From assembly GCA_963789175.1 (NCBI GenBank), contig CAWBJO010000002.1:62001-126000 (forward strand): a stretch of 64,000 nucleotides of DNA. Reading direction: 5' to 3'. Of this stretch, positions 34,651 through 44,208 are shown in pieces; the first letter of the stretch is position 1; the number at the start of each line of letters is the position of its first letter. The notes beneath the pieces were generated by a model. It searched no databases. It was given only the letters and a program-made list of their open reading frames with translations, and was not told the origin of the DNA. The position numbers and the translations under genes are program-made. The DNA is from CAWBJO01 sp963789175. GTDB taxonomy: Bacteria > Pseudomonadota > Alphaproteobacteria > Rhizobiales > Aestuariivirgaceae.

Positions 34651-35199
34651 TCAATCCGGTTGTCCCCATTTCAGCATGCTCTTGTACATCGCCAAACCTA
34701 CCATTGGTTCAACCGATGCAAGATCTGGGCGGCTGTAACAGTGCTCACGAAGGAATTGAGCCAATTGATCGTGTGTCTTGCAGATGACCTCGATCAGAAG
34801 GTCGTACCGGCCGGCGACGAAGAGAACGTAGGTCACCTCGTCTCGATCGTGGAAGTAGAGGGCCGCCTTCTCAGGATCGTGGCCGGGGCTAACATTGAGA
34901 CCGATCATAGCAAAGGCGTCGTGTCCCAGGGCCATCGGATCTGCGACGCCAATAATTCTCAGCACGCGCGAAGCAATGAGCTGCCCGACACGATTTCGCA
35001 CGGCACCTTCGGATATTCCCAGATCCTTGGCGATCGCAGTAAATGGAGCGCGGCCATCGGCCTGCAGTATGCGGATGATCTCGAGATCGATCTCGTCAAC
35101 GTCGGGTGCTGTTTCAAACTCCCCTGAAGGAGCCGAAGCAGACGTGCCTCTAGCCGCCGCGAGGCTCCGCTTGACAAGGGCCAACGGTCGTTTGGACAC
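34651..35199 (-). CDS. Lrp/AsnC-family regulator
   Basis: This protein is about 182 residues from GTG 35199, which has GGAGG six bases before it. A longer frame to 35217 exists. After a loose 35-residue N-terminal tail comes the Lrp helix-turn-helix (DEIDLEIIRILQADGRAPFTAIAKDLGISEGAVRNRVGQL), then the RAM effector domain (VLFVAGRYDLLIEVICKTHDQLAQFL). Lrp proteins sense amino acids and related small ligands. It heads the importer-hypBA-ureohydrolase operon and is divergent from the MFS gene. It is therefore the likely local regulator of both. Confidence 0.88.
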   Translation of the reverse strand: MSKRPLALVKRSLAAARGTSASAPSGEFETAPDVDEIDLEIIRILQADGRAPFTAIAKDLGISEGAVRNRVGQLIASRVLRIIGVADPMALGHDAFAMIGLNVSPGHDPEKAALYFHDRDEVTYVLFVAGRYDLLIEVICKTHDQLAQFLREHCYSRPDLASVEPMVGLAMYKSMLKWGQPD

Positions 35200-35514
35200 C
35201 ACACACCTCCGCGGCAAGCTGCGAATTCAGCCTAGAAGGGATCGATCCGTTACGCAATCCGCAATCTTGCACCAATATTTCTACGGAAATGCTTCGACTG
35301 TCATTGACAACCAAGCGTTCAAGGGCGCAGTTTCTAGCGCTGAAAGCACGAGGCCGGAACGAGCCCGGCACTCGAGCATCGCAAATCTCATGCAAATCGC
35401 AATTTGCTCCGCAACTTTGTTCTCCTGATTGTCCAAGGCACGGGGAAACATCCGAACGACAACGGGCAGGAGCAACACGCCTGCCAATTTCACCTGGATC
35501 CCGTCGGGGCCTTC

Positions 35515-36723
35515 ATGAAAACCGAAACTTCAAAGAATCCCGTCGGTATTCACCGTGATGCCGTCACCTGGTATTGCTATCTGCTCGGGGCGTTTTTCAT
35601 TTTCATACTGACTATTCAAGGCAACGTCGTTCCTTTCCTCAAGTCCGAGCTCGGTCTGAGCTACTACGCAGTTTCACTGCATACGAGCGCCATTGCCGTC
35701 GGTGCCATTGTCGTAGGCCTAGTAGGCGACAAAGTCGTGCGGCATTTCAGCCGCCAGGCGGTGCTGGTGTTCGGAACTCTTGTGTGCGCCACGGGAGTTT
35801 TCGGACTTTGTCTCGCTTCGACGGCGTGGACAAGTGTTGCGAGCTGCGCTCTGATCGGATTTGGCGCCTGCTTCATACCGAGCGTGATCTATGCTGTTCT
35901 TGCAGACGTTCATGGGGAGCAGCGAAATATCGCGATCAATGAGTCTGCAGCCCTCAACTATGCCTTCGCGACAGTGGCGCCGTTACTGATAAGCGCCTTT
36001 GTTTGGCTCTCGCTCGGATGGCGTGGAGCAATTCTCACAGGAGCGATGGTCGGCGTTGCCATCGTGTTGGCGGCGGGGCGCACTTCGTTTCCACCACCGA
36101 CAAACCCCGAGAGCGACAATCCAAATCGCCTACCGCCAGCGTATTGGGCGTACTGGTGTGCACTGAGCTTCAGCACGGCGATCGAATTCTGCATTGTTCT
36201 GTGGGCGGCGGAGTTCCTGGGTGGGCCTGTCGGCCTGCCTCCCGCCCAAGCGGCCGTCGCGACTGCCGCCTTCGTCATCGGCATGTTCATCGGCAGAGTT
36301 ATGGGAAATTTGTGGATACGGATGTTCAAGCCCCAACTCTTGCTCATTGCGCAACTCGCGGTGGTCTTGATCGGCTTTCTGCTCTATTGGGGAGGAAGTA
36401 TTGCTGCGGTTTCCATCGCAGGGCTGTTCATTTTGGGCCTCGGCGCATCGCTGTTGTATCCACTCACCGTAGGAATGGCCATCAGCGCCGCCCAGCAGAG
36501 AAGCGATGCTGCAAGTGCGCGCGCGATTTTGGCGCTCGGAATCGCCCTCTTAGTGATGCCATTGCTTCTCGGCGTCATCGCCGATCAAGTAGGACTGCGT
36601 ACTGCTCATTGGCTCGTCCCCGTCCTCGCCTGCGCAGTGGCGGTGTCCATGGGTGTGGGTAGGGCGATCCAGAAAGCGACTCCAGATTCCAGCGCTGTCG
36701 CGAACTCGGGCCGGGCCACATAG
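35515..36723 (+). CDS. MFS transporter
   Basis: This 402-residue protein starts MKTETSKNPVG and has about 12 membrane segments. The loop-2 signature is recognisable as GDKVVRHFSRQAVLVFG, and the two six-helix halves are split by a polar loop (GRTSFPPPTNPESDNPNRLPP, near residue 190). It is divergent from the Lrp regulator across about 315 bases. It could export or import a compound related to the ureohydrolase operon; the substrate is unknown. The longer frame from 35404 has no start support. Confidence 0.85.
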   Translation: MKTETSKNPVGIHRDAVTWYCYLLGAFFIFILTIQGNVVPFLKSELGLSYYAVSLHTSAIAVGAIVVGLVGDKVVRHFSRQAVLVFGTLVCATGVFGLCLASTAWTSVASCALIGFGACFIPSVIYAVLADVHGEQRNIAINESAALNYAFATVAPLLISAFVWLSLGWRGAILTGAMVGVAIVLAAGRTSFPPPTNPESDNPNRLPPAYWAYWCALSFSTAIEFCIVLWAAEFLGGPVGLPPAQAAVATAAFVIGMFIGRVMGNLWIRMFKPQLLLIAQLAVVLIGFLLYWGGSIAAVSIAGLFILGLGASLLYPLTVGMAISAAQQRSDAASARAILALGIALLVMPLLLGVIADQVGLRTAHWLVPVLACAVAVSMGVGRAIQKATPDSSAVANSGRAT

Positions 36724-36919
36724 GTTTTTCGAATTCACGCCGTGCCCAGCTCTCATTGCATGTCTGCAATTCCTCGATGCGGAAATTCAGGCGTGCTTCC
36801 ATTGACGCCCCTTGAGGCGGGGGCCATGATCAACGCGACGCTGGACCCATCATTTCAGGGTTCCGGCTAAATCCTTTGCTTCACACTCCAACCAGTTGAA
36901 GGTCCACAGGAGAGATACA

Positions 36920-37843
36920 ATGATCAAAAGACCCGTGCCTTGGCCGAACGGCGCAAAGGTTGCCGTAGCGATCAGCTTCGACGTGGATGCTGATAGTTCC
37001 CTCCATTTGGCCTACCCGCGCGATGCGATCAATCGTGTCTCGACGGTTTCCATGTTGAAATACGATCCGGAAGTAGCGGTCACTCGAATCCTGGACACCT
37101 ACCGTCGTTTCAACCTCAAGCAATCCTTCTTCATTCCAGCCTGGTGCATCGAGCAGTATCCAAAAATGGTCGAGGAGATCGTCAAGGACGGTCATGAAGT
37201 GGGATTTCACGGTTATATCCACGAAGGCCCACACACATTGTCGCGCGATGAGGAGCACTACTGGCTCAGCCGCAGCATCGAGGTAATCAAAAAGCATACG
37301 GGCAAGCGGCCGCGAGGCAGTCGTTCGCCTGGGCATGCAATATCCATCCACACGCCCGAGCTTTTGGTGCAGGAAGGATTTCTCTATGACAGCACACTGC
37401 AGGGCGACGAGGTCCCGTACATCTTAGAGACCAAAAAGGGCTCACTCGTCGAAATGCCGAGCCATATGGGCCTCGATGACTGGCCGCCTTACGTTTACAA
37501 CGGCGATCTCAATCACATCATGCAAATCATGTCACCCGACCGCGCCATGGAGATATTCATGGCGGAGTTCGAAGCCATACGACATTTCGGGGGCGGCGTG
37601 TGGGTCACTCTCTGGCATCCGTTCATCAGCGGCCGGCTGTCGCGCTGGTGGCGCGTCGAGAAAATGATCGAAGAAATGCTGGCAACGGGGGAAGTCTGGT
37701 TCGCAACTTTGGAAGAGATCGCCAATCACGTAAATGCCTGCATCAAGAACGGCACGTACAAACCGCGAGTGGACAAGCTGCCGTTCTACGAGAGGCCGGT
37801 GACCGTCGAGTCTCCCTGGATGGGCGCAGCACCCGTGCACTGA
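36920..37843 (+). CDS. Polysaccharide-deacetylase-fold hydrolase (allantoinase PuuE-like branch)
   Basis: This 307-residue protein starts MIKRPVPWPNGAKVAVAISFDVDADS. The NodB-fold signatures are SFDVDADSSLH (catalytic Asp and metal Asp), ASFF-equivalent QSFFIPAWC, and the zinc histidines in GHEVGFHGYIHEGP, with RSPGH later. This branch (peptidoglycan deacetylase/urate-pathway type) acts on small amides as well as sugars. The start is set by GGAGAG before ATG 36920. It is convergent with a broken amidase; no operon partner on the same strand. Confidence 0.83.
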   Translation: MIKRPVPWPNGAKVAVAISFDVDADSSLHLAYPRDAINRVSTVSMLKYDPEVAVTRILDTYRRFNLKQSFFIPAWCIEQYPKMVEEIVKDGHEVGFHGYIHEGPHTLSRDEEHYWLSRSIEVIKKHTGKRPRGSRSPGHAISIHTPELLVQEGFLYDSTLQGDEVPYILETKKGSLVEMPSHMGLDDWPPYVYNGDLNHIMQIMSPDRAMEIFMAEFEAIRHFGGGVWVTLWHPFISGRLSRWWRVEKMIEEMLATGEVWFATLEEIANHVNACIKNGTYKPRVDKLPFYERPVTVESPWMGAAPVH

Positions 37844-37886
37844 TCAGACTTTGCCATGCGGGTGGTCGAAGCGGGTTCCCAGGATT

Positions 37887-39379
37887 CTAGTTTGGACTGC
37901 TGATCAGTCCCGAAGGTATCTGGCCGGCCCGAGTTTCCAAGCCGGGAGTGGACAACTTCTGAATATCAGGCTTGGGCCGGGCCAGCTTCGGGTCTTTGGC
38001 GAATTCGCCCTCCATAGCTGCAGCAGTAGCCAACGTGCCTACATCATCCAAGTGACGTCCCACGACCTGGATGCCGAAAGGAAGACCGGTCGGCCCGAGC
38101 CCGGCAGGAATGACAGTTGTGGGATGCGTGCTAAGCGTTATGACGTAGTTGAGGGCAATCCAGCGGATATAACTTGCCATTTCCACGTCGCCGACCTTCT
38201 TCACGTAAAGATCGTCCACAGGAAAGGGCATCACAGGCGCTGCCGGACAAATGAGGATGTCGACGTCGTCAAAGAAGGTCTGAAATTTCCGGAAGAGATT
38301 GCTTTGAGCTGCGTGGGCACGGCCGACATCAGCAACGGTCAATGACTCCGCGGTTTCCATATTTGCGATGAGCAGGGGGGAGGCCACGTCGCGATGCTGA
38401 CGAATATGTTCCCCAAAAGCGTGGCCAAAGCCAACGGCTCGCAAGGCCTCAAAGGTCGAATCGACATCACCACATTCAGGATGATGCCAATTCGTGCTCT
38501 TGAAAAGATGCGCCATTTTGTTGGCGACCGACCGAAAACATTCGCGAACGTCGTCGGCGACGGGAATCGTCCCAAAGTCGGCGGTGAACGCCACTCTCAC
38601 CCGGCTCAGATCCATTGCAGGAAGAGTCAAGAACGGAGCGGGCGACTGCTCGCGGTAGATCGGGTCCATCGGTTCACGCCCCATCAGCGCACCCATCAGG
38701 AACGCGGCGTCAGCCACGTTCCGCGCCATCGCGCCCTCGACTGAAAGGGGTGACCAGCTATCGGCGGCCCGATCCTTCGGCAATGTGCCGGGAGAAGGCC
38801 GATGACCGACGACGCCGCAGAACGCAGCAGGCGTCCGCAAGCTCCCGCCAAGATCTCCGCCGGTAGCCAGCGGAACCATGTCGGTTGCAAGCGCCGCGGC
38901 TGCTCCGCCCGATGAACCGGAAGCAGAGAGCGTGGGCGCAAAGGGATTGACCGTTGCGCCATACACGCGATTGATCGTGTTGGCACCGGTGCCGAATTCG
39001 GGCGTGTTCGTCTTTCCCATAACTAATTCCGCCCTGCTGCCGGATCCGCGAAACAAGCAGATCATCGCTTTTCGGCACGTTGTCTTTGTGGGCAAGAGAA
39101 CCGAAAGTCGTGGTGAGGCCCGCTGTCGATTGCAGATCATTGATCCCGATCGGCAACCCATGAAGCAAGCCAAGCGGCTGTTTGCGTGCGACCGCTTGCT
39201 CAGCCTGTCGCGCTTCCTTGCGGCCTTGATCAAGATCCATAGCCACCATGGCGTTTACAGCAGGATTGACCTTTTCAATTCGGCTGGCGAATGCATCGAA
39301 TACTTCGATTGGAGAGACGGCCTTGGTTGCAATCAGCTCACGAAGTTCTCAGGGCGGATTTGTCGACGATATCCTTCAT
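37887..39379 (-). pseudogene. Amidase-signature enzyme, frameshifted twice
   Basis: The parts add up to a full amidase of about 495 residues. The start MKDIVDKSAL (ATG 39379) overlaps the natural aminotransferase stop. After a frame change near 39345 come ELRELIATKAVSPIEVFDAF and KQPLGLLHGLPIGINDLQSTAGL (with the catalytic-Lys position altered: IND for VKD). A second change near 39031 leads to MGKTNTPEFG, the Gly/Ser-rich core SASGSSGGAAAALATDMVPLATGGDLGGSLRTPA with catalytic serines, and the C-terminus. The longest open frame (37887-39233) starts with a nonsense N-terminus. Either decay or sequencing errors. Confidence 0.82.
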
Positions 39380-40609
39380 CCTTCGATCTCCCCGCCCTGC
39401 ATTTCCGACGTCAAATATCCAAGTGCGGCCTGCACGCCGCCTGCTTCGATGGGGTATTGACGCCAAGTCGAGACCCATCTCGATGCCGGCAAGCGTTCCT
39501 GCGAGCATCAGATCGCTGAAGTCACCCAGATGGCCGATGCGAAAAACCCGGTCCGCAAGCTTGGAGAGGCCATTTCCCAAGGACATGTTGAATTTCTCCC
39601 GAACGATGCGGCGAAATTCATCTGCGCTGTGTCCCTCCGGCATGAGAACCGCAGTGAGGGAATCAGAATAGTGATCCGGATTCTGGCAGAAAACCTCCAG
39701 TCCCCAGCTTCGGACGGCCTGCCTGGTCGCCTCACCGTGACGGCGATGGCGGGCGAATACGGCATCCAGACCTTCCTCACGCAACATGTCGACGGCTTCA
39801 GCCAGGCCATAGAGGAGATTGGTCGGAGGAGTATAGGGAAAATAGCCGGTTTCATTTGCCTTGATCATCTCGTCCCAAGCCCAGTAGGAGCGGGGAGACT
39901 GAACCTTGGAACAGACCGACAGAGCTTTCTCGCTGATGGCGTTGAATGACAGACCGGGTGGCAACATCAATCCCTTTTGTGAGCAGCCGACCGTGACGTC
40001 GACACCCCACTCATCGTGACGGTAGTCCATGGATCCCAGCGAGGAGATCGTGTCAACAAGGAGGAGAGCAGGGTGCCGCGCATCGTCGATGGCATGGCGC
40101 GCCTCGACAATTCTTGAGGCACATCCGGTGGAAGTTTCATTGTGCACTATGCAGACTGCCTTGATGGAATGGGCAGTATCATCTTTTAGGCGTTCGGCGA
40201 TCCGGTCATAGGCGATACCCATTCGCCAATCACCAGCCAGCATCTCCGGTTTCAATCCCAGGCGGGATGCGAGTCCTCGCCAGAGTTGGGCGAAGTGACC
40301 TGTCTCGTACATGAGAACCGTGTCGCCAGGCGACACAGTATTGACGAGCGCGGCCTCCCACGCACCAGTTCCCGAGGCCGGATAGATGACGACGGGACCG
40401 GAACTTCGCAGCAGCCATTTCAAGCCGTCAAATACACGCAAACCCAATCTTGCGAACGCAGGACTGCGATGATCCATGGTCGGCTGATCGATTGCTCGAA
40501 GGACTCGATCTGGAACATTCGTGGGTCCCGGTATCTGGAGAAAATGTCGCCCTGGAAGACGGTCATTCCTTGTTCCCGATGCAACATGCGACTGCAACTT
40601 CGAAGTCAT
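39338..40609 (-). CDS. Class V aminotransferase (serine-glyoxylate / alanine-glyoxylate type), frameshifted C-terminus
   Basis: This PLP enzyme is about 423 residues. Motifs: HFLQIPGPTNVPDRVLRAID at the N-terminus, SGTGAWEAALVNTVSPGD, HNETSTG, and the PLP lysine in VTVGCSQKGLMLPPGLSF. The last 38 residues are out of frame. In another frame the family C-terminus PIEAGGVQAALGYLTSEMQG runs to a TGA at 39376-39378 that overlaps the amidase ATG (ATGA). The shift sits at the GGGG run 39451-39454 (one base too many). ATG 40609 follows GAGAGG and is preferred over 40627. It transfers amino groups to glyoxylate or a similar keto acid. Confidence 0.85.
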   Translation of the reverse strand: MTSKLQSHVASGTRNDRLPGRHFLQIPGPTNVPDRVLRAIDQPTMDHRSPAFARLGLRVFDGLKWLLRSSGPVVIYPASGTGAWEAALVNTVSPGDTVLMYETGHFAQLWRGLASRLGLKPEMLAGDWRMGIAYDRIAERLKDDTAHSIKAVCIVHNETSTGCASRIVEARHAIDDARHPALLLVDTISSLGSMDYRHDEWGVDVTVGCSQKGLMLPPGLSFNAISEKALSVCSKVQSPRSYWAWDEMIKANETGYFPYTPPTNLLYGLAEAVDMLREEGLDAVFARHRRHGEATRQAVRSWGLEVFCQNPDHYSDSLTAVLMPEGHSADEFRRIVREKFNMSLGNGLSKLADRVFRIGHLGDFSDLMLAGTLAGIEMGLDLASIPHRSRRRAGRTWIFDVGNAGRGDRRMKDIVDKSALRTS

Positions 40610-40962
40610 ATGCAACCCTCTCACCAAAACTCAATATGAGTTAAGTCCGCGGCAATGAACAGTGGATCCAAGGTCGATATTCCATTCCATGGAATGGTGC
40701 TGCGAGTTCTCCCAGGCAGCCTCAAAACCAAGTTTGGTCGGCTCATCGGGAGGACCGGCTCTTTGCCAATAAGACGCAGTTCTTACCCGGCACCGGATGA
40801 AGGGATATGCGGCTTTCGCCCTTGGTTTGATCGATCCGGACGGGCACCAGTCTGCGAACCCAAATCCTGAATTTCCAAGGTATGAAAAAGATTCCCTCCT
40901 CAATTGATTTAGGTGCATGGCCTGCCATAGTGGCCAAAGCGTCCGGCGAGGGGCGGACTGCA
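40610..40962. other. Divergent promoter region
   Basis: About 350 bases between the divergent aminotransferase and hydratase genes. It contains the perfect 16-base palindrome at 40682-40697. No gene seen; in-frame extension of the hydratase to 40882 lacks family similarity. Confidence 0.5.
40682..40697. promoter_or_regulatory. Perfect palindrome CCATTCCATGGAATGG
   Basis: This is a 16-base uninterrupted palindrome in the divergent region, 73 bases upstream of the aminotransferase start and 265 bases before the hydratase. TTCC...GGAA half-sites are common for IclR-type and some LysR regulators. No candidate regulator gene is adjacent. Confidence 0.5.
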
Positions 40963-41745
40963 ATGAACAGGGAAGCAATTGAGAAGGCAGGGGATATCCT
41001 CTGGCAGGCTCGACTTGCCGGGCAGCGGCTTGAGAGCCTGCCTTCGGATTGCAAACCGCGCTCCGTCGACGAAGGCTACGAGATCCAGGACCGTATGGCC
41101 GCACAGAGCGGGCGATCCGTCCTCGGCTGGAAAATTGCTCTCACGACTGAAGCCGGTCGACGCCGCCTAGGAGTAACGGAGCCGCTGGGCGGCAGACTCC
41201 TTGAAGGATTTGTAGTACGCGAGGGTGAGCGACTCAACGCAGGACAGATGAACATGCGAGCGGTAGAGGCTGAATTTGCCTTCCTCCTTGGGCAAGATCT
41301 GCGGCCGCGTGCGCGTCCCTATGATGGGCAAGAAATCTTGGCAGCTGTAGCGGACCTGCATCTCGCAATCGAGGTGCCGGATTCCCGTTTCGAACATCAC
41401 GCCACTATGGATGCCGCAGACATGACGGCAGATGATGGCTTCGCAGGATGGTTTGTGCTGGGGCCGAAGCTTGCGGCGTGGCGGAATCTCGATCTCCCAA
41501 ACCAAAAGGTTCGAATATCCAAGAATGGGCGTGTTGCCGGCGAAAGTTCGAGCACAACGGCGATGGGCAACCCCTTTGAAGCCCTTTCCTGGCTTGTGAA
41601 TGACCGAGCCAAGCGAGGAGAAGCACTAAGTGCCGGAAGCATCATTACAACAGGCACTCGCCTGCCCCCCGTTGCAATTCATGGAGGTGATGAAGTCACC
41701 GTTGAATTTGCTGGCCTGGGTAATGTGAACACTGCCTTCGATTGA
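40963..41745 (+). CDS. 2-keto-4-pentenoate hydratase-like (FAH family)
   Basis: This 260-residue protein starts MNREAIEKAGDILWQARLAG. The FAH fold shows GWKIALTTEAGRRRLGV, the metal-site acids in MRAVEAEFAFLLGQDL and IEVPDSRF, then GNPFEALSWLVNDRAKRGEALSAGSIITTG and the closing GDEVTVEFAGLG. This is the MhpD/XylJ/HpcG pattern. These enzymes hydrate 2-oxo-pentenoates in meta-cleavage pathways or decarboxylate oxalocrotonate. No dioxygenase is nearby, so the actual substrate is open. It stands just before the ribose-type importer operon (144-base gap). Confidence 0.83.
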   Translation: MNREAIEKAGDILWQARLAGQRLESLPSDCKPRSVDEGYEIQDRMAAQSGRSVLGWKIALTTEAGRRRLGVTEPLGGRLLEGFVVREGERLNAGQMNMRAVEAEFAFLLGQDLRPRARPYDGQEILAAVADLHLAIEVPDSRFEHHATMDAADMTADDGFAGWFVLGPKLAAWRNLDLPNQKVRISKNGRVAGESSSTTAMGNPFEALSWLVNDRAKRGEALSAGSIITTGTRLPPVAIHGGDEVTVEFAGLGNVNTAFD

Positions 41746-41889
41746 CAGCCTATGGCCTGCCCACGAAGGAACAACTGAAAAGAGTTCATGACGTTCAAGA
41801 AGGTAAAAACTGGCGCCATGTTACTGATACGTAACCTTTCAGGTCATTGCGGCTTCTGATTTGCACTTGCCGGGAACGAGCCGCTTCAA

Positions 41890-42900
41890 GTGACAGCTTC
41901 CCGGAAACCCAAGGCGGAATTTTCAAGCGAGGTATCAACCCCACGGGAGAAGTTCTGGAAACGGCGATTGTCCCACCTAAACTTCAGCGAAATGATCATG
42001 CCGGCATTCATCGTGATCTATTCGGCTGGCATCGCTGCGATCGACCCTCGTTTCCTTTCACCAGACAACCTCGACAACCTCGCCAGCCAAATCGCTCCGC
42101 TGCTGGCGATGTCCGTCGGCCAGGCATTTACGATCATAAGCGGCGGCCTAGACTTGTCGATGGCAGCGGTCATGTCGATTTCCGGGGTCGTCGGCATACT
42201 CATGGTTCCCGTCGTCGGCGTGTGGGGAGCGCTTCTCGTAATGGCGCTGGTGGGATCCTTCACGGGACTTCTAACGGGGTACATAGTCGCCTATCAGAGA
42301 ACAAATCCTTTCATAGTGACTTTGGGAATGGCGTCCGTCGCCACGGCGATTGCCCTCATTCTGGCGCATGGGGTCCCGATCTATACGGTACCCGAACAGC
42401 TCACGTCGGCGATAGGATTTGGTCACTTCCTGGGTTTGCCAGTCAGTTTTGAAATCGCCGTTGCCATGCTTCTGCTCGGGGCTTTTCTGCTCAGGCGAAC
42501 CGTGTTCGGCCGCTACGTCTATGCAATTGGTTCGAACAAGTCGGCGGCGGTCAGATCTGGTGTCAACGTGTCACTGCACACCATGCTCGTCTACACATTC
42601 GCCGGATTTTCCGCGGGGATCGCCAGCATCATACTGACGTCGTGGATCGGAGCAGCGCAGCCTGTGGCCGAACCGGACATGACCCTCAAATCAATCGCGT
42701 CAGTCGTGCTAGGCGGCATCGCACTCAACGGCGGCAGCGGACGGATGATCCATGTGCTCTACGGCTGCGTCGTCCTCGGCGGTCTCTCGAACTCTTTGAC
42801 GCTGGTCGGGGTCTCGTCTTTCTACCAGATATTGGCAGTGGGCATCGTGATCATCGTGGCGGTGATGCTCGACCGAGTACGAAGGCGGGAGATCTTCTGA
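41890..42900 (+). CDS. Ribose-type ABC importer permease (RbsC-like)
   Basis: This 336-residue permease starts at GTG 41890 with a weak binding site. Family signatures are MSVGQAFTIISGGLDLSMAAVMSISGVVG, RTNPFIVTLGMASVATAIAL, and AIGSNKSAAVRSGVNVSLHTMLVYTFAGFSAG, then LGGIALNGGSGRM near the end. Eight or more membrane segments. One permease gene only, so the channel is probably a homodimer. It is followed by a binding protein and ATPase. Confidence 0.9.
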   Translation: MTASRKPKAEFSSEVSTPREKFWKRRLSHLNFSEMIMPAFIVIYSAGIAAIDPRFLSPDNLDNLASQIAPLLAMSVGQAFTIISGGLDLSMAAVMSISGVVGILMVPVVGVWGALLVMALVGSFTGLLTGYIVAYQRTNPFIVTLGMASVATAIALILAHGVPIYTVPEQLTSAIGFGHFLGLPVSFEIAVAMLLLGAFLLRRTVFGRYVYAIGSNKSAAVRSGVNVSLHTMLVYTFAGFSAGIASIILTSWIGAAQPVAEPDMTLKSIASVVLGGIALNGGSGRMIHVLYGCVVLGGLSNSLTLVGVSSFYQILAVGIVIIVAVMLDRVRRREIF

Positions 42901-43008
42901 AGGTCGCCATGCCTATTTCGTGTTTTGACCGGAGGGGAGCCCAGCTGGTAAAGCTGAGCGCCCCATAGATTAATAAGAAAGCAACTGTGGGAATAGGGAG
43001 GGTTATCC

Positions 43009-44103
43009 ATGACTTTAAGTAAGTTTCGAGACTACCTCATCCGCATGTCGGTCAGCACTGCTGTGCTCGCCGTATGCGTCGCTGCATCAACATTGTCCAT
43101 CAAAGCTCAAAGCTTGGATGAGCAGGAAAAGCTCTTCATCGGCGTGGACGAGCTCGTCAAGGATACCGATCCACCAATTCGATACGGAGTCACTCTGGTG
43201 CATCTCCAGGACGACTACTGGAAAGGCATGGCTTACGGTATCGTCGACGAAGCCAAGAGGGCTGGTGGCAAAGTGGTGCAGGTCTCGATAGCCGGAAAAT
43301 ACGGCAATGTGAGCCAGCAGTTCGCCCAGATCGAATCCATGATGGTGAAAGGCATCGATGTGCTCGTTCTTGGAGCCGCATCCTACGATGGCTACGAGCC
43401 CATCCTAAAAAAGGTGAAGGAAAAGGGAATCAAGATTCTAGCGGTGGGAACACCGGTGAACAGCAAGACTCCCGATTTCGGCGTTCTGTTCAGCGACTAT
43501 GATATCGGCAAGTCGATGGGAGAACTCCTTTGCAAGGCCGAGCACAAGGAGAAATTCAAGATCATCGGACTGCCAGGACCAGCGGGAGCAGAATGGACCA
43601 AACTTCGCGTCGATGGACTGAAGGAGGCCGTCAATGAATGTCCAGGTGCAACGTTGGAGCTTGCACCGATGGGCGGCGAGATCAGCATTGGGTATGGTCT
43701 CTCCGTCACGTCGGACATGATCACGAAGAATCCAGACGCCAGCTTCGTGTGGACGCCAACGATGGGTCTTGGAATGGGCGCGGTCCAGGCCGTAAAGCAG
43801 CGAAAAGCGCATATGCAGGTGATAGGAAGCACACTGTTGAGAGGCGTCTTTCCGCCGCTCGAGGATGGGACTCTCCTTGCGGTGAATTCCGAGCCGTCGA
43901 TCATGGTGGGTCGTTTGATCGTGCAGTATTCCATCCGGCAGAAGCTTGGGCTGCCCACGCCGCTCATCAAGGAAAACAAGGACTTTCCCTATCTGATGGT
44001 CCTTGCCCCGAATACGTTCCTAACCAAAGATAACTACAAGTCATATCCATGGGAGCAGACGGACATTCCGCCAGAAGACTGGTCCATCGAGGCTCTCCAG
44101 TAG
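43009..44103 (+). CDS. Periplasmic binding protein, family 2 (RbsB/TorT-like)
   Basis: This 364-residue exported protein has a Sec-type signal (about residues 1-33, ending KAQ). The periplasmic core: YGVTLVHLQDDYWKGMAYGIVDEAKRAGGKVVQVS, FAQIESMMVKGIDVLVLGAAS, IKILAVGTPVNSKTPDFGVLFSDYDIGKSMGELLCKA. TorT-like proteins share this form, so ligand and role (import or sensing) are not fixed, but the RbsC and RbsA neighbours favour import. GGGAGGG precedes the ATG. An 11-base-pair terminator-like hairpin follows the stop. Confidence 0.87.
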   Translation: MTLSKFRDYLIRMSVSTAVLAVCVAASTLSIKAQSLDEQEKLFIGVDELVKDTDPPIRYGVTLVHLQDDYWKGMAYGIVDEAKRAGGKVVQVSIAGKYGNVSQQFAQIESMMVKGIDVLVLGAASYDGYEPILKKVKEKGIKILAVGTPVNSKTPDFGVLFSDYDIGKSMGELLCKAEHKEKFKIIGLPGPAGAEWTKLRVDGLKEAVNECPGATLELAPMGGEISIGYGLSVTSDMITKNPDASFVWTPTMGLGMGAVQAVKQRKAHMQVIGSTLLRGVFPPLEDGTLLAVNSEPSIMVGRLIVQYSIRQKLGLPTPLIKENKDFPYLMVLAPNTFLTKDNYKSYPWEQTDIPPEDWSIEALQ

Positions 44104-44119
44104 CCACTTGCCATCTCTC

Positions 44120-44167
44120 GTGCGGCGTCGGTCAATGGTATTGTGACTCGACGCCGCACGGTGTTTT
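44120..44167 (+). terminator. Hairpin with T-rich tail after binding-protein gene
   Basis: Arms GTGCGGCGTCG (44120-44130) and CGACGCCGCAC (44149-44159) pair perfectly over 11 bases around an 18-base loop; GGTGTTTTG follows. It lies between binding protein and ATPase genes, so it may act as a partial terminator raising binding protein over ATPase. Confidence 0.75.
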
Positions 44168-44208
44168 GTCGAATCTGACGATGCGCTGATCCTCAGAGAA
44201 CCCATCGG

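Noticed and set aside
34578..35514. Possible guanidine riboswitch before the ureohydrolase operon or the MFS gene
   Set aside because: I looked on both strands for the conserved ykkC-type loops and saw nothing convincing; an Lrp gene heads the operon instead. A covariance-model search would settle it.
37894..37910. GGACTG/CAGTCC hairpin at the amidase end
   Set aside because: Only six pairs, no T-tract, and it lies at the very end of the converging genes; too weak to call a terminator.
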